Positions 22,438 to 34,218 are shown, counted from the first letter of the stretch. The stretch: DNA of 64,000 nucleotides from Clarkia xantiana subsp. parviflora (GCA_036873135.1 JAPTYO010000007.1:56406383-56470382), one strand, 5' to 3'. A program made the numbers and translations. Notes: a model not told the origin generated them from the letters alone.

Positions 22438-23033
22438 TGTAAGCATATGGTGATGGGCACCGTAATTGGTAGGCCATAATATGTATAGTTTACCTAATGA
22501 ACTTGGGTAAATGTCACATTAGGGTAATTGTGCTAGACCCAAATCCCAATTGACATGGGAGGCCCAAAATTGGGCCTCCCCAATTACATAGGCCGGCTGA
22601 AACCCTAAATGGGGTAAAGTAGACTTTTGTCCACTTTACTCCTATAAATAAGAGGTGTTAGGGAAATTTAAGGGTTAATCATAATTCCCTCACAATAGAG
22701 TTTTATAGAGAAAAACCCTCCTCCCACACCAAGGTATTTCGGCCGAACCACATATATCACCAAGGGTGTGCAAAATTGCTTTCGAGAAAAATTTCCAGAG
22801 ATCTGTCTCTGTGCCAAGAATCGATCAGAGGCTTTGCTGTGGAGCTGCACCACGTAGAGCTTCTCTAACAAGTATCTTTACGGGTCCCATACGGAGGATC
22901 GCGAACTCCCTCGAGCAATGATCTTGGACTACGGTTACTCTTGAGGTATGTGTAAACTCTCCGCTGTGTAATTGATATTACTAGCAAATACTATGTTTAA
23001 GTTTCTGAAGTGATTACTCCCCGTAATCTAACA
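22438..23033 (+). repeat. 5' LTR of Copia-3 (596 bp)
   Basis: TGTAAGCATATGG to CCGTAATCTAACA, with a probable target duplication TATAA just left of it. It is the best-preserved LTR of the Copia family on the plus strand; the minus-strand partner is 45790-46394. Confidence 0.9.
22559..22650 (+). promoter_or_regulatory. LTR promoter of Copia-3: two dyads and TATA box
   Basis: First dyad GAGGCCCAA-AA-TTGGGCCTC (22559-22578) contains two TGGGCC motifs like plant site II elements. Second dyad 22614-22639 has GTAAAGTAGAC against GTCCACTTTAC (one mismatch). TATAAATA follows at 22643-22650. Confidence 0.6.
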
Positions 23034-23034
23034 G

Positions 23035-23046
23035 TGGTATCAGAGC
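23035..23046 (+). other. Primer binding site of Copia-3
   Basis: TGGTATCAGAGC one base after the LTR end, the standard plant Copia site complementary to initiator tRNA-Met. Confidence 0.95.
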
Positions 23047-23734
23047 ATGTGTTAGGAGTTCATGATTTTGATAAATTGGTGTTCTTGGAGTTTTAAAATT
23101 TTCGTAATGAATTTTTAAAAGGGAATTTAAATTAAATTTTTTTTTTTAAGTTCAAAGGTGGTCCGAAATTTTTCATGTTCTTGGTTAAATTGATGTTCAT
23201 GATCTTAAAGAAAAATGTGATATTTATCAAAATCAAACATTGGATTGTAGATCTTATTAAAATTTGACCACTTGTTCCCAATTAGTGTTTGTGCCGAAAA
23301 TTTTAATTATCTTTCAAAGTAAAATTTAAATTTCTGGGTCACCAAGTTAGATATTTCGGCACATACGTATAAAATTTTTTTAAATTATATTGTTTACCAT
23401 ATTTTAATTTTTAATTAAGGTAACAATATATCTATAATTGGGAACATTATGATAGATTCACAATAATATATAGAAATATATATCACTATCAATATATCTA
23501 AATATTTAAATATGGTTAAAAATATTATTGATAGATTTAGTTACATAAAAAATTGAGAAAATATATTGTCAGTTATTTGTTTCCCTATTAAAGATATTGA
23601 CAATAAATAAAATATATATTTATATATACTAGTCGATTTTACATATATATATATATATATATATATATTGTTAATTGATTTAATTTTAAAGATAGAGTCT
23701 TAGCAATAAATATATATATGTTATATTTTGGCCG

Positions 23735-23788
<54 letters not shown>

Positions 23789-25190
23789 GGAAATTATTTT
23801 ATATAATAAATGTTACTTGGCGGCTAAGTTAAATATTTTTGGACTTTAAAACCCTACTTGGGCCACAAGTAAGCATTTCGGCCCAACTTTTTTATAAAAA
23901 AATTAATTATTGGGCCGGTCCAATACGTTAAACAGGGACGAAACAAAAACGAACCGTATTTTCACTATCGGTTCGACCTATTCGGGTCGGGTCGGCCCGG
24001 GGTAATTAAGTGGATCTAACCGAACCGGTTTTGAGTGTTGAACCGAACCCTATTCTCTTGGACCGTTTCAGACCGAACCAGATTTTAAAATTAAAACGGA
24101 CCGAACCGAAACCGGGTTTTGCCGGACCAAACCGAACCGGATTTTCTGAACCGGACCGAACTGGATTTTCTAAACCCAACCGGACCAAAGTGGACTTAAA
24201 TTTACTGAACTGAACAATGTTTTCTAAACCGAATTCAAGTCAATTAAAATAGGGAGGTCAAGTTTTAAAATCCAAATGTTTTTTAACCTCGAAATGGACT
24301 ACACAGTGCTCGTAAGGTTACTAACATATATGCCTTGTTTCGATTATGGGGATGGATCTCGGAGATACATGTTTTGGGATTGGATTAATTAGAGGGCTGA
24401 ATTGCAATTTTTTATCATTCAATATATATTTATGCATGATTAGAACTGTTGTCTTGACTAAGTCAAGCTACTTGGATATTGCATGTTGTGGGCGGAGCCC
24501 TGGTTAAATATATGGAATGCGCACTAGGATATACATGCTATGATGGTTGGAAATGCCTAGGATTCATGTCTAGAAGTTTGCGTAACTGAATATAAGCATG
24601 AATTGCAAATCAGCCCTAATGTTTAAAACTATTTTAAAACAGAAAATCAGTCGCCAAATATGTATGATTGATGTGAATGTTACATGTTTGACACGTATGC
24701 TAGAATGTTGAGGGTGAATTTACATTTGATAATTTACTTGTAAGTAGAATTATGAATGCAAGCATGAGTTCCTCGGAACATTAGACGCATGACACGTAAG
24801 CATGTGTGTGGTGTCTATGATGAATGTTACTGACATATGATAAATTACATGGATAGTATTATTATGTATGCATGAGTGAATTCATCGGAATGATTTTCCA
24901 AAAACAAAAAAAAAGGGCCTTGGGAAATTCAAGATCGGGTATGCTTATTTTAAAATTCTCGTTCCGGTAATTTGCGATTAAAACCGTTTTAAGAGACTGA
25001 TCTATTAGATAGAAGACGGAGATAGTGTGAACTATTTCACAGCCATCTTCCATTGGTTTACTGGTGGTCGGTCGGTTTAGATGACCGAGGAATCTTTATT
25101 TGTTGGATTCTATCTTAATAGATATTTGATGTATGCAATTCTTTCTCAAAATGTTATTGTCTCCCTGATTCTTACAAAATCATCGATGTG
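23047..25190 (+). other. Copia-3 long leader
   Basis: About 2.1 kb non-coding. AT-rich with (AT)n runs at 23641-23668 and 23735-23781, then a zone of degenerate GAACCG/CGGTTC repeats (23945-24240). The Copia-4 leader (45776-44003, inverted) has the same order of elements. Confidence 0.8.
23945..24240 (+). repeat. Degenerate GAACCG repeat in the Copia-3 leader
   Basis: Many copies of CCGAACCGG, GGACCGAAC and TTTTCTGAACC in about 300 bp. The counterpart in Copia-4 is at 44650-44950. Confidence 0.75.
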
Positions 25191-27029
25191 TTAGTATGAA
25201 TTGGTTGAATTAGTGCGAATCGATATTTCTCGCAATCTTGATGGTATGAATAATGATGAATAAATAGAGTACGTGTTGAACTCTCTACTACGATTCCGAA
25301 AAGTGTAGAGGACAACTACATATGAATATGGTAGTCTGTATGATTTTGACAACGTGAAACGAATGTAATATTTTGTTTCACCAAGAATAGGAGTAGGTTC
25401 TTTGATGATCTCAACGCGTATGTGGTGATACATTCAACCTTGGTATAAGGGGGTTGAAGAAGACTTCAATAGCGACCAAACAATGTTACAGCTTGATATT
25501 CTTTTGCATCCACCACTGTGGAAGAAAGGATGCAAAAGCAAGAAATGTTTCGGTTGAATGTGATGGTATTCTCTCTTTTCATGGATGTTGGCGTAAAACC
25601 CGCATCGGATCTTCAGAATGAAAGATCAACATGGAAAAGATGTATATGGTTGTCTGATATTAACAAGGACTCAATGACCGTGAGCCTAATCAAGTTCAGT
25701 AACCACAGCAGTAAAAGGGAAACCTTCTCTGCTCACCATACTTGGTTCGAAAGAAGTCAACCATGATCCGCATATTATAGAGAGAACTAGACCATAAAGG
25801 TCTTATACGATAATCTGGTGGATTAAACCATGTTGATAAAGTGTGTCTCAACTACGCCTCGTAGGTCATGTGTATGAAGCGGTAAAATGTTTTATATAGA
25901 CACAGATCATTTGAGGTAATTCACTCGTGAATTTACTCAGATGCGATGTTCAACATGACTTAAATTTCTCGACTATTTATGCGACAATAATGGATCGAAT
26001 ACGCTATCTTTAGATCAAGAACCCTACCATTGTCATTTATCGTTCATTTGAGTTACTAAAACTTTCGTTATTTCGAGATTCAGCTTTATTAAATAAAGTG
26101 GTTTCCGTTCGATTCAATATGTGATCTACTTGTCAAAAATTAATCGACCCGATTAAGAGGGATCGATCCGAAACGAAATTTCGGCCAGGTAAAAGTGGTC
26201 GAATAAAACGAAACGATTCACATACTCCGTCATCTCAGCCGGGATAACAAAACTGAACATACACATCGATTGCGTAGCTAGATCGAAAGATTTAGTATTT
26301 CTTAAATTATTAGTACTCCATTGAATGAAATAATTAGTATTGATGATCATGTGCAAAACTGAATGGATTAAATTAAATTAAATTCAGAAGTTAAATAATT
26401 TAACCAAGTATTAAAACTTCGGTGAAAAGCGCTACGCGCAAGTGGACCTCGATAGACGGAACACATCGTTTCAAAATACGAATTTAATGATGAAGTGTCT
26501 GAATGATGATGTGCAGAATTTTCGTTTGCATTCCCTTGGAAACAACTTATTGATACCATTTGCATCGGTAAGAAGTAGGCTTCGAAAGCTACAACGACCT
26601 TGTAAAAGTATCAACTGACGCATAAGATGAAAACCTGAAATGCTCAGTTCGGAGATGGGATAAAATCTCTCAGATAAGTTTGCAAACGAAGAAGGATGAA
26701 GTTGGTTAAACGATTTTCCTTCCGTACGCCTTGAACGAAAAATCGAGCTAGGCATTCAAATCAAACCACACACTTCTGACGCATAATTTATAAACATAAT
26801 GTTAGAATCACTTAATCAGCTGTTCCCTAAGGGATGATGAAAGTGATTCACGTTCTTGTAAAACTGTGTTCCATTTATATCGGTAAGGTACGTCACCATT
26901 GTAGCTGAAGAGTGATAATGAGTTAAATCATATCACCATGCGACATTAATTTGCGTAATAAACACGTATTTAGGACAAGAGTAAGTCAGTTACTCTTAGA
27001 AAATACTTGTTTACAGCTTGATTTATAAA
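25191..27029 (+). other. Unresolved region of Copia-3 (expected gag-protease-integrase)
   Basis: By position it should hold gag, protease and integrase, but I can align no convincing motif from Copia-1. Only short open frames are seen on either strand. It may be a heavily decayed or replaced segment. Confidence 0.4.
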
Positions 27030-27783
27030 ATGGTGCCGTTGTCGAACATGAGACATTACATCACTAAGAGGGAAACTTTTCCAAATGCATGAACAGTTTC
27101 AATCAACGTAGTCATGATCAAAACGGAGCAGAATAACAATGACAATCAGGTCCTACTTAATTCGAGTGGGAGAGATTTGAACCAGAAACTTAAGTGAATG
27201 ACATGGTAAATGAGAATGGGAACATTCTCATAGTAAATCCAGTTTGAGGAATAAACCTTACCACAAGTAATCACTGTTGATGTTGGACGAATCAAGTTGA
27301 ACCTGATGGTCATATTGCTAAACTAGGAATGACACAACTACCTAAACTTCCCATTGTTTCCAGTGGGAGTAATCCAACCATACTTGGTTCCAGATCCTAG
27401 TGATCAAAGTATGCATCTCGGAAGTGAAATCCCGAGACCAAGAGATTGTCATAGGAAAGTTGTAGGTCAAGGTTCTAGCACTGCTCTTGTTCCCAATAGA
27501 TACAATGCTCCGATAAGAAGCATTGTTCCGAGTGGGAGGATCGTTCCCAACAGAAATGATGCTACGATAAGAAGCATTATTTCGAGTGGGAGAAAAGATC
27601 AGACTAATAAATGGGACTCATAATGTCTAGACGAGAGTCAAAGGCAAGTATCCTATTAAGTGAGGTATAAAACTGTTGACAAGCATTGGAAAGACCTCAA
27701 GTAGAGAAATGGAGGAAAATAATAAATGAGAGAGATCGCCTAAATGAAAGCCATTATAGTCTATAGTTGATTTACCTGCTAAC
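27030..27783 (+). pseudogene. Copia-3 integrase-RT linker and RT start
   Basis: Matches Copia-1 from about 4970 (GTCGAACATGAG, then GAGCAGAATAACAATGACAATCAGG), with the RPRDCHRKVVGQGSSTALVP segment typical of the linker. It ends in RT at LPAN, where Gypsy-2 is inserted. Confidence 0.8.
27779..27783 (+). repeat. Target site duplication of Gypsy-2 (left)
   Basis: CTAAC, identical to 38003-38007. Confidence 0.95.
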
Positions 27784-28484
27784 TGATGGGTTCTGCTATG
27801 ACCGTTAGGCCCTTTAACGGTGAGGAAACGGCAAACAGGCCCACTGAGCCCCAAATGAAGGTCAAGATGACCCAGGTGAAGGGTCCCGATGTAGGGAGTC
27901 CCGATGATGAAAGGTCCCGACAGGTGAGCTGGAAGCTCCCGATGAGAAGCCTTTAAATAGGCCCCGATGACGAATCCCTGAGAACGATTGGCCCTGTCAC
28001 GATGACGAGGGGCCCCGAGCGGTGACATAACGAGATAACTCTGGAGTCCCCGATGTTAGTCGGGACTTGTTATCAGAGGTTAAGGCCAAGATACGCGGGG
28101 CGTGGCCGAGATACGCGGAACGTGGTTGATATACACGGAGCGTGGCCGAGATACGCGGGGCGTGGCCGAGATAAGTGAGATAATGGCCTAGATAGGCGGG
28201 ATCGCACCCGAGATACGCGGAATACGGGCTAACCACCCCCAACGGTTCACCAGGTAACTGAGGTACCTCGCCGCCTATAAAAGGGCAGAGGTCACCTCAG
28301 GTCATCTACGTTGTGTTATACACTTTGAGATTACTGCTTGCCAGTCCATACAAGATACTCATTTAAGCATCGGAGAGGGATTCTGGGTCACCGCCCAGTC
28401 TATCCCCTCTTTGCAGGACCACGTGGAGCGAAGGAGCTAGGATCGCCGTCAAAGACCGTACCAGAGTTCCACCGTGATCCAACA
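27784..28484 (+). repeat. 5' LTR of Gypsy-2
   Basis: TGATGGGTTC to GATCCAACA. It contains units of about 20 bp of the type CGTGGCCGAGATACGCGG (28085-28215) and a TATA box at 28276-28282. Confidence 0.95.
28276..28282 (+). promoter_or_regulatory. TATA box of the Gypsy-2 5' LTR
   Basis: GCCGCCTATAAAAGGGCAGAGG, a strong TATA context that would drive the genomic RNA. Its copy in the 3' LTR is at 37794-37800. Confidence 0.75.
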
Positions 28485-28502
28485 TTGGCGCCGTCTGTGG
28501 GA
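28485..28502 (+). other. Primer binding site of Gypsy-2
   Basis: TTGGCGCCGTCTGTGGG immediately after the LTR. The equivalent site in Gypsy-3 is at 43213-43234 (minus). Confidence 0.75.
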
Positions 28503-28521
28503 AACGAAACAAAAAGCTGAT

Positions 28522-29756
28522 ATGCCTTATACTCGTTCAATGGTGGCTGGCAAGCAAAGAAGACAAGGACAATCTGGTGGTTCCCGTCATCCTGCAGGGA
28601 CGACTCTGAATTCACCACCAGAGCATGCTGAGGACCAGAATCTCCCCGCGGAGGTCTCTCGAACAGGGGGGGCATAATGAAGCTCCTGAAGATACTGCTG
28701 CTCAACACCAGGGGAATAGGGAGTAGGTGGCTCCTCCAGCCGCGGACCTGACGAGGGCTGTGGCGGAAGCCATGCCAATGTTTTTGGCAGCTGTGGAGGC
28801 CCTCTTAGACCAGAGGGAGTCTGCAAGGAGGCAGGAGGAGATGCCTCCGCTAGAAGAGGAAGCACCCCCGCCACCGGAGACTCGGAATGTTCGCGAGGCT
28901 CAACCCCGAGGCCAGGGCAGGAGTAGGGAGTCCGTTCAGCCAGAGAGGTCCGTGGTTGATGGGCCAGGACCAGTGCAGCACATGACCATTCCCCTTAATG
29001 GCCCCATCACCCCCGATCAGGTGGTGAAGATCGTGAACATCTGCATGGGAGAGCAGAAGCCGCTGGTCTCGGAGCTGAGGGATCGATCTACTCATCCCTT
29101 CGTTCCTCGACTCATTGATACCCTCGCCCCGCCAGGGCTGGGTATCCCCACGATAAAGGAGTATGACGGTGAGGGAGATCCGGTTCGTCATGTCCAGAAG
29201 CACCTCATGGCGTGTCTGGGCAGAGCCCCGAATGAAAATATTGTGTGTACGTTGTTCCCGAACACACTTGGCGAGAGAGCCCTGACCTGGTTCTTCAGTC
29301 TGCCCCCAGGCTGCATCACCTGTTGGGCTGATATGCACGACCGGTTCATTCAGCAGTACCAGGGTCGTAGACGTTTGCTGAAGAGTGTGAGGTCCCTGAC
29401 CCAGGTGGTACAGAGGCCCGACGAGTCGCTGGCACACTACTACCAGCGGTACATGGCCAGCGTGGCGGAGATTGATGAGGAGATCTCGGAGGGTGAAACC
29501 ATCCGCATCTTTATTCGGAACCTGACAGTACCCTACGGATCCGACCTGATGCACAGCGTGGCTGAGAAGGTTTTGTGGAATATGGAGGCGTTGCAGAAAA
29601 GGGTGAAGCGGCAAATCGATGTCCAGGAATCGAAGATAGCCGCTGGAGAGCTGGAGCCCCCGAAGTCGAATAAGGGAAAACAGTCGGTTAAACCCTTAGA
29701 CGAACGTAAGTCGAAGGATAAAGCCGAAGGAAGTCGATGTCGAGGTCGCTCTCCTT
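28522..29756 (+). pseudogene. Gypsy-2 gag
   Basis: Likely start MPYTRSMVAGKQ at 28522. The frame shifts at a G run near 28665-28672 and meets a TAG near 28717; from 28727 it is open for 343 codons. It contains the Retrotrans_gag core: DGEGDPVRHVQKHL, then RALTWFFSLPPGCI, then a W-x(2)-MHDRFIQQY segment. A basic tail precedes the nested Copia fragment. Gag would form the particle; the zinc knuckle continues at 31171 beyond the insertion. Confidence 0.9.
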
Positions 29757-30074
29757 GAGATCAATCCATATTGACAAAGCTGTGGAATTGTAGACCAATC
29801 CACCCACCAATTCGTTGGCTACCGTATTCCTCAACCAAGCTTTCACAATTGCATTAGCCCTGTCCCATTTCACTCTTTGAGACACTTGAACACTAGACCT
29901 GGTGAAAGTACCATCTATGAATCCCAGCTTGTTCTTCACCAAAAGTCCTTCCATAATGGCTGTGCTCCAAGCATGATAGTTAGTTGATCCTTGGAGTTGA
30001 AAAGGAATCAACAACAAACCATTGGTGTCCGATGGATGAAGATACAAGGGATCCTCAATCGTGTTCTCAGCCAT
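29751..30074 (-). pseudogene. Copia-type gag, N-terminal fragment
   Basis: ATG at 30074. Reads DPLYLHPSDTNGLLLIPFQL, then NYHAWSTAI, KNKLGFIDGTF and VKAWLRN, the Copia-like N-terminal gag domain of plant elements. Open for about 108 codons, then truncated into Gypsy-2 sequence. Confidence 0.85.
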
Positions 30075-30751
30075 TTCGTAAGTAACAAGTGACTTAGGAG
30101 GCAAAGAAACCAATGCAAAATAGCTTGTCAAGGAAAAGCACAAGTTCAGGCACCAGCGAAGGTACCAGTGACGGCAACAGCGAAGGCAATCAGCTAAGAC
30201 AAGAGCGAAGGCAAATAACAAACAGCTTGTTTATTTCAACAAGTGATCTCCGTACAGGCATAGAGAAAAGGTCAATCCGCAAAAATCCGCAAAGAATTTC
30301 TTCATCACATTACCACAGAAAGCTTCGCAATTGGTTCAATTTGACGAAATCAATAAGCACAAGCAAGCATATCATCAGAATCAAGCTCAATTTCAGTCAA
30401 GATCCAGGCGATAGCAATCAGTGCACAGAAACAGCTTCCAATCCAATCGATGATCCAAATGAGTTGGAAATCAACAAATCTTGATTCAGAAAGACTTACA
30501 CAGAGTCGTAATCAAGATTGCGACATGAATCCAAGCTCAATTTGAGGAAGCGAAGCAGATCGAAGAAGCAAATCGAAGAAGCGTGACGACGAAGCAAAAG
30601 AAATCTGTGACTTGATCGCCAAGAGATCTACTTCTCAGCAATGAATACAGTCCAGACGTATCCTCAATCACCAGGAATCATCTTCAATCTGCTTGATCTT
30701 TAACAATCTCCAGGAATCCGAGCTTTCTTGATCACCAAGGAAACTCAGTTG
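30075..30751 (-). other. Leader of the nested Copia fragment
   Basis: Non-coding between the primer site and gag, with GAAGGCAACAGCGAAGG-like short repeats. The plus-strand open frame at 30113-30484 is composition-driven and has no motif. Confidence 0.5.
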
Positions 30752-30763
30752 GCTCTGATACCA
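30752..30763 (-). other. Primer binding site of the nested Copia fragment
   Basis: Minus strand TGGTATCAGAGC. Confidence 0.9.
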
Positions 30764-30772
30764 TATAAACTT

Positions 30773-31005
30773 TGAGAGGATTTAGAGAATACAATGATCT
30801 TATTATTCACATAAACTCCAAATCAGTTTGTACAATATGATCTAACTAACTATATATACTAAGTTAGCTACGTACATAGGAAAGGAGGAGAACACAACTA
30901 TGACACAAGTATTGTGTATGCACACACAAGCATTGTGCAGGCACGACCACAAGCATTGTGCAGACACACACAAGCATTGTGCAAACATAACTAAGGCACA
31001 AGCTT
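30773..31005 (-). repeat. Short 5' LTR of the nested Copia fragment
   Basis: About 233 bp, with four units of GCACAATGCTTGTG at 30905-30985 and TATATATAG upstream of the transcribed part. Ends are approximate. Confidence 0.6.
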
Positions 31006-32412
31006 GATGTGTTCTATAGATCGGAGGGATGATAGGCGTTCTTCAAAAAAGGATAGGCGGGAGGATCATGACATTCCTCTCAACAGCTCTATGGCGGAGG
31101 TGCTGACGGTCATGGAGCGGCAGGGTATCTCTAGGTACCCCCCCCCCCCCCGAAGAAGGAAGGAGAATTCTTGGGGTCCCGCACAGATAGCTACTGTCGA
31201 TTCCATCGCGCGAATGGCCACGACACCAACCATTGTCGGGAGTTGAAGAAGGAGATCGAAAAGCTGATCCAGAAGGGGAAGCTTAAGGAGTTTGTCGGGG
31301 ATAAACGGTGTCGATCCCGCTCTCGATCCCGATCACGGTCCCGTTCCCGATCCCGCGATCGGTCCCCAAAGAAGAAGAGGTCCGACCCGGAGTCTTCCGG
31401 TGCCCGTAAGAAGAAGAGAGGCACAATCAACGTGATTCATGGAGGATTTGCCGCAGGAGGTGATACCTCGTCCACCCGGGAGGTTTACGCCTCCAGAATC
31501 CCGGCTGCTGTGGTGCTGGGTAAGAGGTCGCGATCTTGGACCCTGAAGGAAGAGATGGTGATCTTCTTTTCGTCAGAGGATCTCATAGGCGTGGAGACTC
31601 CGCACGATGACGCTCTTGTTGTGACCTTGGATGTGAACGGGTACGAGATGAAACGGATTCTGATCGACGGAGGGAGCTCCTCCGATATCCTGTTCATGGA
31701 TGCACTGGAGGCCATGGGGAAAACGAAGAAGGACCTGAAGGAAGCGAACTTCCCGATGGTCAGATTCTCTGGTTCTACCTCCTATCCGCTAGGAGTGATC
31801 ACCTTACCAGTGGAATTTGGTAGCGGGTGGAGATGCGAGAGGAGGAACGTGGAGTTTGTGGTAGTCGAGTCCGCAGGGACCTATAACGCAATTATCGGGA
31901 GAACTACCATCAACCCCCTGATGGCCGTTGCCTCGACCGTGCACCAGAAGATGAAGTTCCCGACTGACCATGGAGTCGGAGAGGTCAAGGGCGACCAGGT
32001 GGCTTCCCGAAAATGTTATGTCAACGCCACCCGAAGGAGGAGACGAGAGGCCATGACTGTCCTCCAGACAGATACTGATCCCAAAGAGGAGTTTGGGCGT
32101 CCCGCCCCCGTGGAGGATCTAAAAAAGGTCGAGATTGATGGGCCTCAGAGAAAGGTGAAAATCGGGTCTGCTCTGACTGAGGAGACAGCCCGAAAATTGA
32201 TTGAGCTGCTGAAGGAGTTCAAGGAGCTGTTTGCTTGGTCCCCGAGTGACATGCCAGGAATTAGCCCCGATGTAATCGTACACGAGTTGAAGATTGATCC
32301 CGCGATCAAACCTATCACGCAGAAAAGGCGTCCGATGGGCACAGACAAGAGGATCGCGATCCAGCAGGAGGTGGGCAGGTTGCTCGATGCTGGGTTTATC
32401 AAAGAGCTCTGA
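31006..32412 (+). pseudogene. Gypsy-2 zinc knuckle, RS tract, protease and start of RT
   Basis: Gag resumes, shifts frame in a 14-C run (about 31138-31151), then is open for 413 codons from 31171. Residues 9-22 form a C-x2-H-x4-H-x4-C knuckle (CRFHRANGHDTNHC). Residues 48-65 are an Arg-Ser dipeptide tract. The protease has ILIDGGSSSDILF with Asp166 and the NAIIGRTTINP motif. The RT start (KPITQKRRPMG) follows, until a TGA at 32410. Confidence 0.9.
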
Positions 32413-34218
32413 TTCCAGACTTGGGTTTCTAATCCAGTACTGGTAAAAAAGACCAATGGGAAGTGGCGGATGTGTGTTGACTTCCGCGACCTGAATAAAG
32501 CTTGCGCGAAGGACTGTTACCCGCTCCCGAGAATCGACCAGCTGGTGGATGCCACATCGGGACATGAGCTGTTGAGCTTTATGGATGCGTATTCGGGCTA
32601 TAACCAGATTAAAATGGCTAAGGAAGATGCTCCTCACACAGCATTTTATATAGACAGTGACATTTATCACTATGATGTCATGCCTTTTGTGTTGATCAAC
32701 GCCGGGGCAACCTACCAGCGGATGGTGAACAAGCTGTTCGGAGATATGCTAGAGGAGACCATGGAGGCTTACGTGGATGATATGCTGGTGAAGTCCCGAC
32801 AGGCTGAGGATCATGTTCACAACCTAGCCATGGCGTTTGAGCGGATGAGGCTTCATCAGGTTCGTTTAAACCCGACAAAATGCGCCTTCGGAGTCCACTC
32901 AGGGAAATTTTTAGACTTCATGGTGAGCCAAAGAGGAATTGAGGTGAACCCCGAGAAGCTGAGGGCGATCGAGGAGATGCAGTCTCCGATAAACCATCGG
33001 GAGGTGCAAGTGCTGAATGGTCGACTGGCTGCAATGAATCGCTTCCTGTCCAAGGCAAGTGACCGATCAATGCCATTTTTTGAAGTCCTGAGGGCCAACA
33101 AGAAGTTTGAGTGGACCGCCAAGTGTGAAGAAGCGTTCCAAGCACTCAAGCAGCACCTTCGCACTCTCCCGCCGTTGGCGAAACCGGTTCCAGGCGAGCC
33201 GCTCTATCTTTACTTGGCTGTTTCTGAATTTGCCATTAGCTCTGTATTAGTGAAGGTTGTCGAGGGTAATCAAGTCCCCGTCTATTATGTAAGCAAGGTG
33301 TTTGCCAAGTCTGAATTGAATTATCCTGCCGTTGAGAAGTATCTCTTTGCGCTGATTATAACTGCTCGGAAGCTGAGGCCTTATTTCAATGCACACGAGA
33401 TTACCGTGTTGACGAACCAGCCTCTGAAGCATTTTTTGAACCGACCGGATGCGTCGGGGAGGTTAGTGAAATGGGCAGTCGAGCTTAGTGAGTTTCGCAT
33501 ACACTTTGCTCCGAGAACGGCTATTAAGGGCCAGACATTGGCGGATTTCATAGCAGAATCTACAGCCCCCGATCTAGAAGAAGCGGGCCCTGTAGAGGGG
33601 GCAACCATGGAGGTCCCGACAGAAGAACAACCAGAGAGGGCAGAGCAATCAGAACAGCCAAACGAGGAAAATACCTGGGAGATGTACATAGATGGCTCCT
33701 CGAGTTTGGACGGATCAGGAGCAGGCTTTGTGTTGATACCACCAGGCGAAGGTGAGCCGCTTCGATATGCCTTGGCTTTGACATTTAAGGCCACGAACAA
33801 CGAAGCAGAATATGAGGCTCTTATCACGGGCCTGAAAATTGCCAGAGGTACGGGAGTCGCTCACTTGAGAGTGAAGTGTGACGCGGCATTGATTGTGAAC
33901 CAAGTCCAAGGGCGATATGAGGCGAAGAGCCCGATGATGAAGAAGTACCTTCGTGAGGTGCAAGCCTTGAAGGAAAGCTTCAAAATCTTCGATATCGAGG
34001 CGATCCCGAGGGAGGAAAACGTGGAGGCAGACGCCTTGAGAAAATTTGCCCTGGGGGCACCCTTGGAGGAAAATCGGAAGGTGCATTTCTTGGAGAAGGT
34101 GATCTTATCGACCACCGACCCAACACAGGTGTGTGCCATTGAAGCAGGATCGGAGGAGGAGCCCACTTGGATGACCCCGATAGTCGCGTACCTGACTACG
34201 GGGGCAGTCCCCCGATGA
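32413..34218 (+). pseudogene. Gypsy-2 RT, RNase H and second (archaeal-type) RNase H
   Basis: From 32470: CVDFRDLNKA, FMDAYSGYNQI (first catalytic Asp), YVDDMLVKS (YVDD at residues 101-104), then RNase H1 (VYYVSKVF, TVLTNQPLKHFL). A second RNase H follows with MYIDGSSSLDGSGAGFVL and NNEAEYEALITGL, the duplicated domain characteristic of Tat elements. One extra C in a C run at 34209-34213 ends the frame just before integrase. Confidence 0.95.

Larger units (their letters stand above)
22438..27783 (+). mobile_element. Copia-3, left part (5' LTR, leader, degraded gag-pol, linker)
   Basis: Begins with a complete 5' LTR and tRNA-iMet primer site. The linker and start of RT are recognisable up to GATTTACCTGCTAAC, where Gypsy-2 is inserted. 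The element resumes at 38008. Confidence 0.85.
29751..31005 (-). mobile_element. Copia fragment nested in Gypsy-2 gag
   Basis: Minus-strand 5' portion of a different Copia family: LTR (about 30773-31005), initiator-tRNA primer site (30763-30752), leader with polar low-complexity sequence, and gag start. It is cut off in gag at 29751. No clear target duplication. Confidence 0.8.

Noticed and set aside
26153..26755. Minus-strand frames in the unresolved part of Copia-3
   Set aside because: Short, no recognisable motif, not seen in the other Copia copies.
28850..29614. 254-codon open frame antisense to Gypsy-2 gag
   Set aside because: GC-rich mirror of a strongly conserved gag coding frame; no promoter, splice or domain signal.
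30752..30763. GCTCTGATACCA words (also 45777-45788, and reversed at 23035) considered as tRNA gene pieces
   Set aside because: These are primer-binding sites beside LTRs; no cloverleaf can be drawn around them.
33381..34166. Antisense open frames opposite Gypsy-2 RT/RNase H
   Set aside because: Shadows of the sense pol frame, which has clear catalytic motifs.
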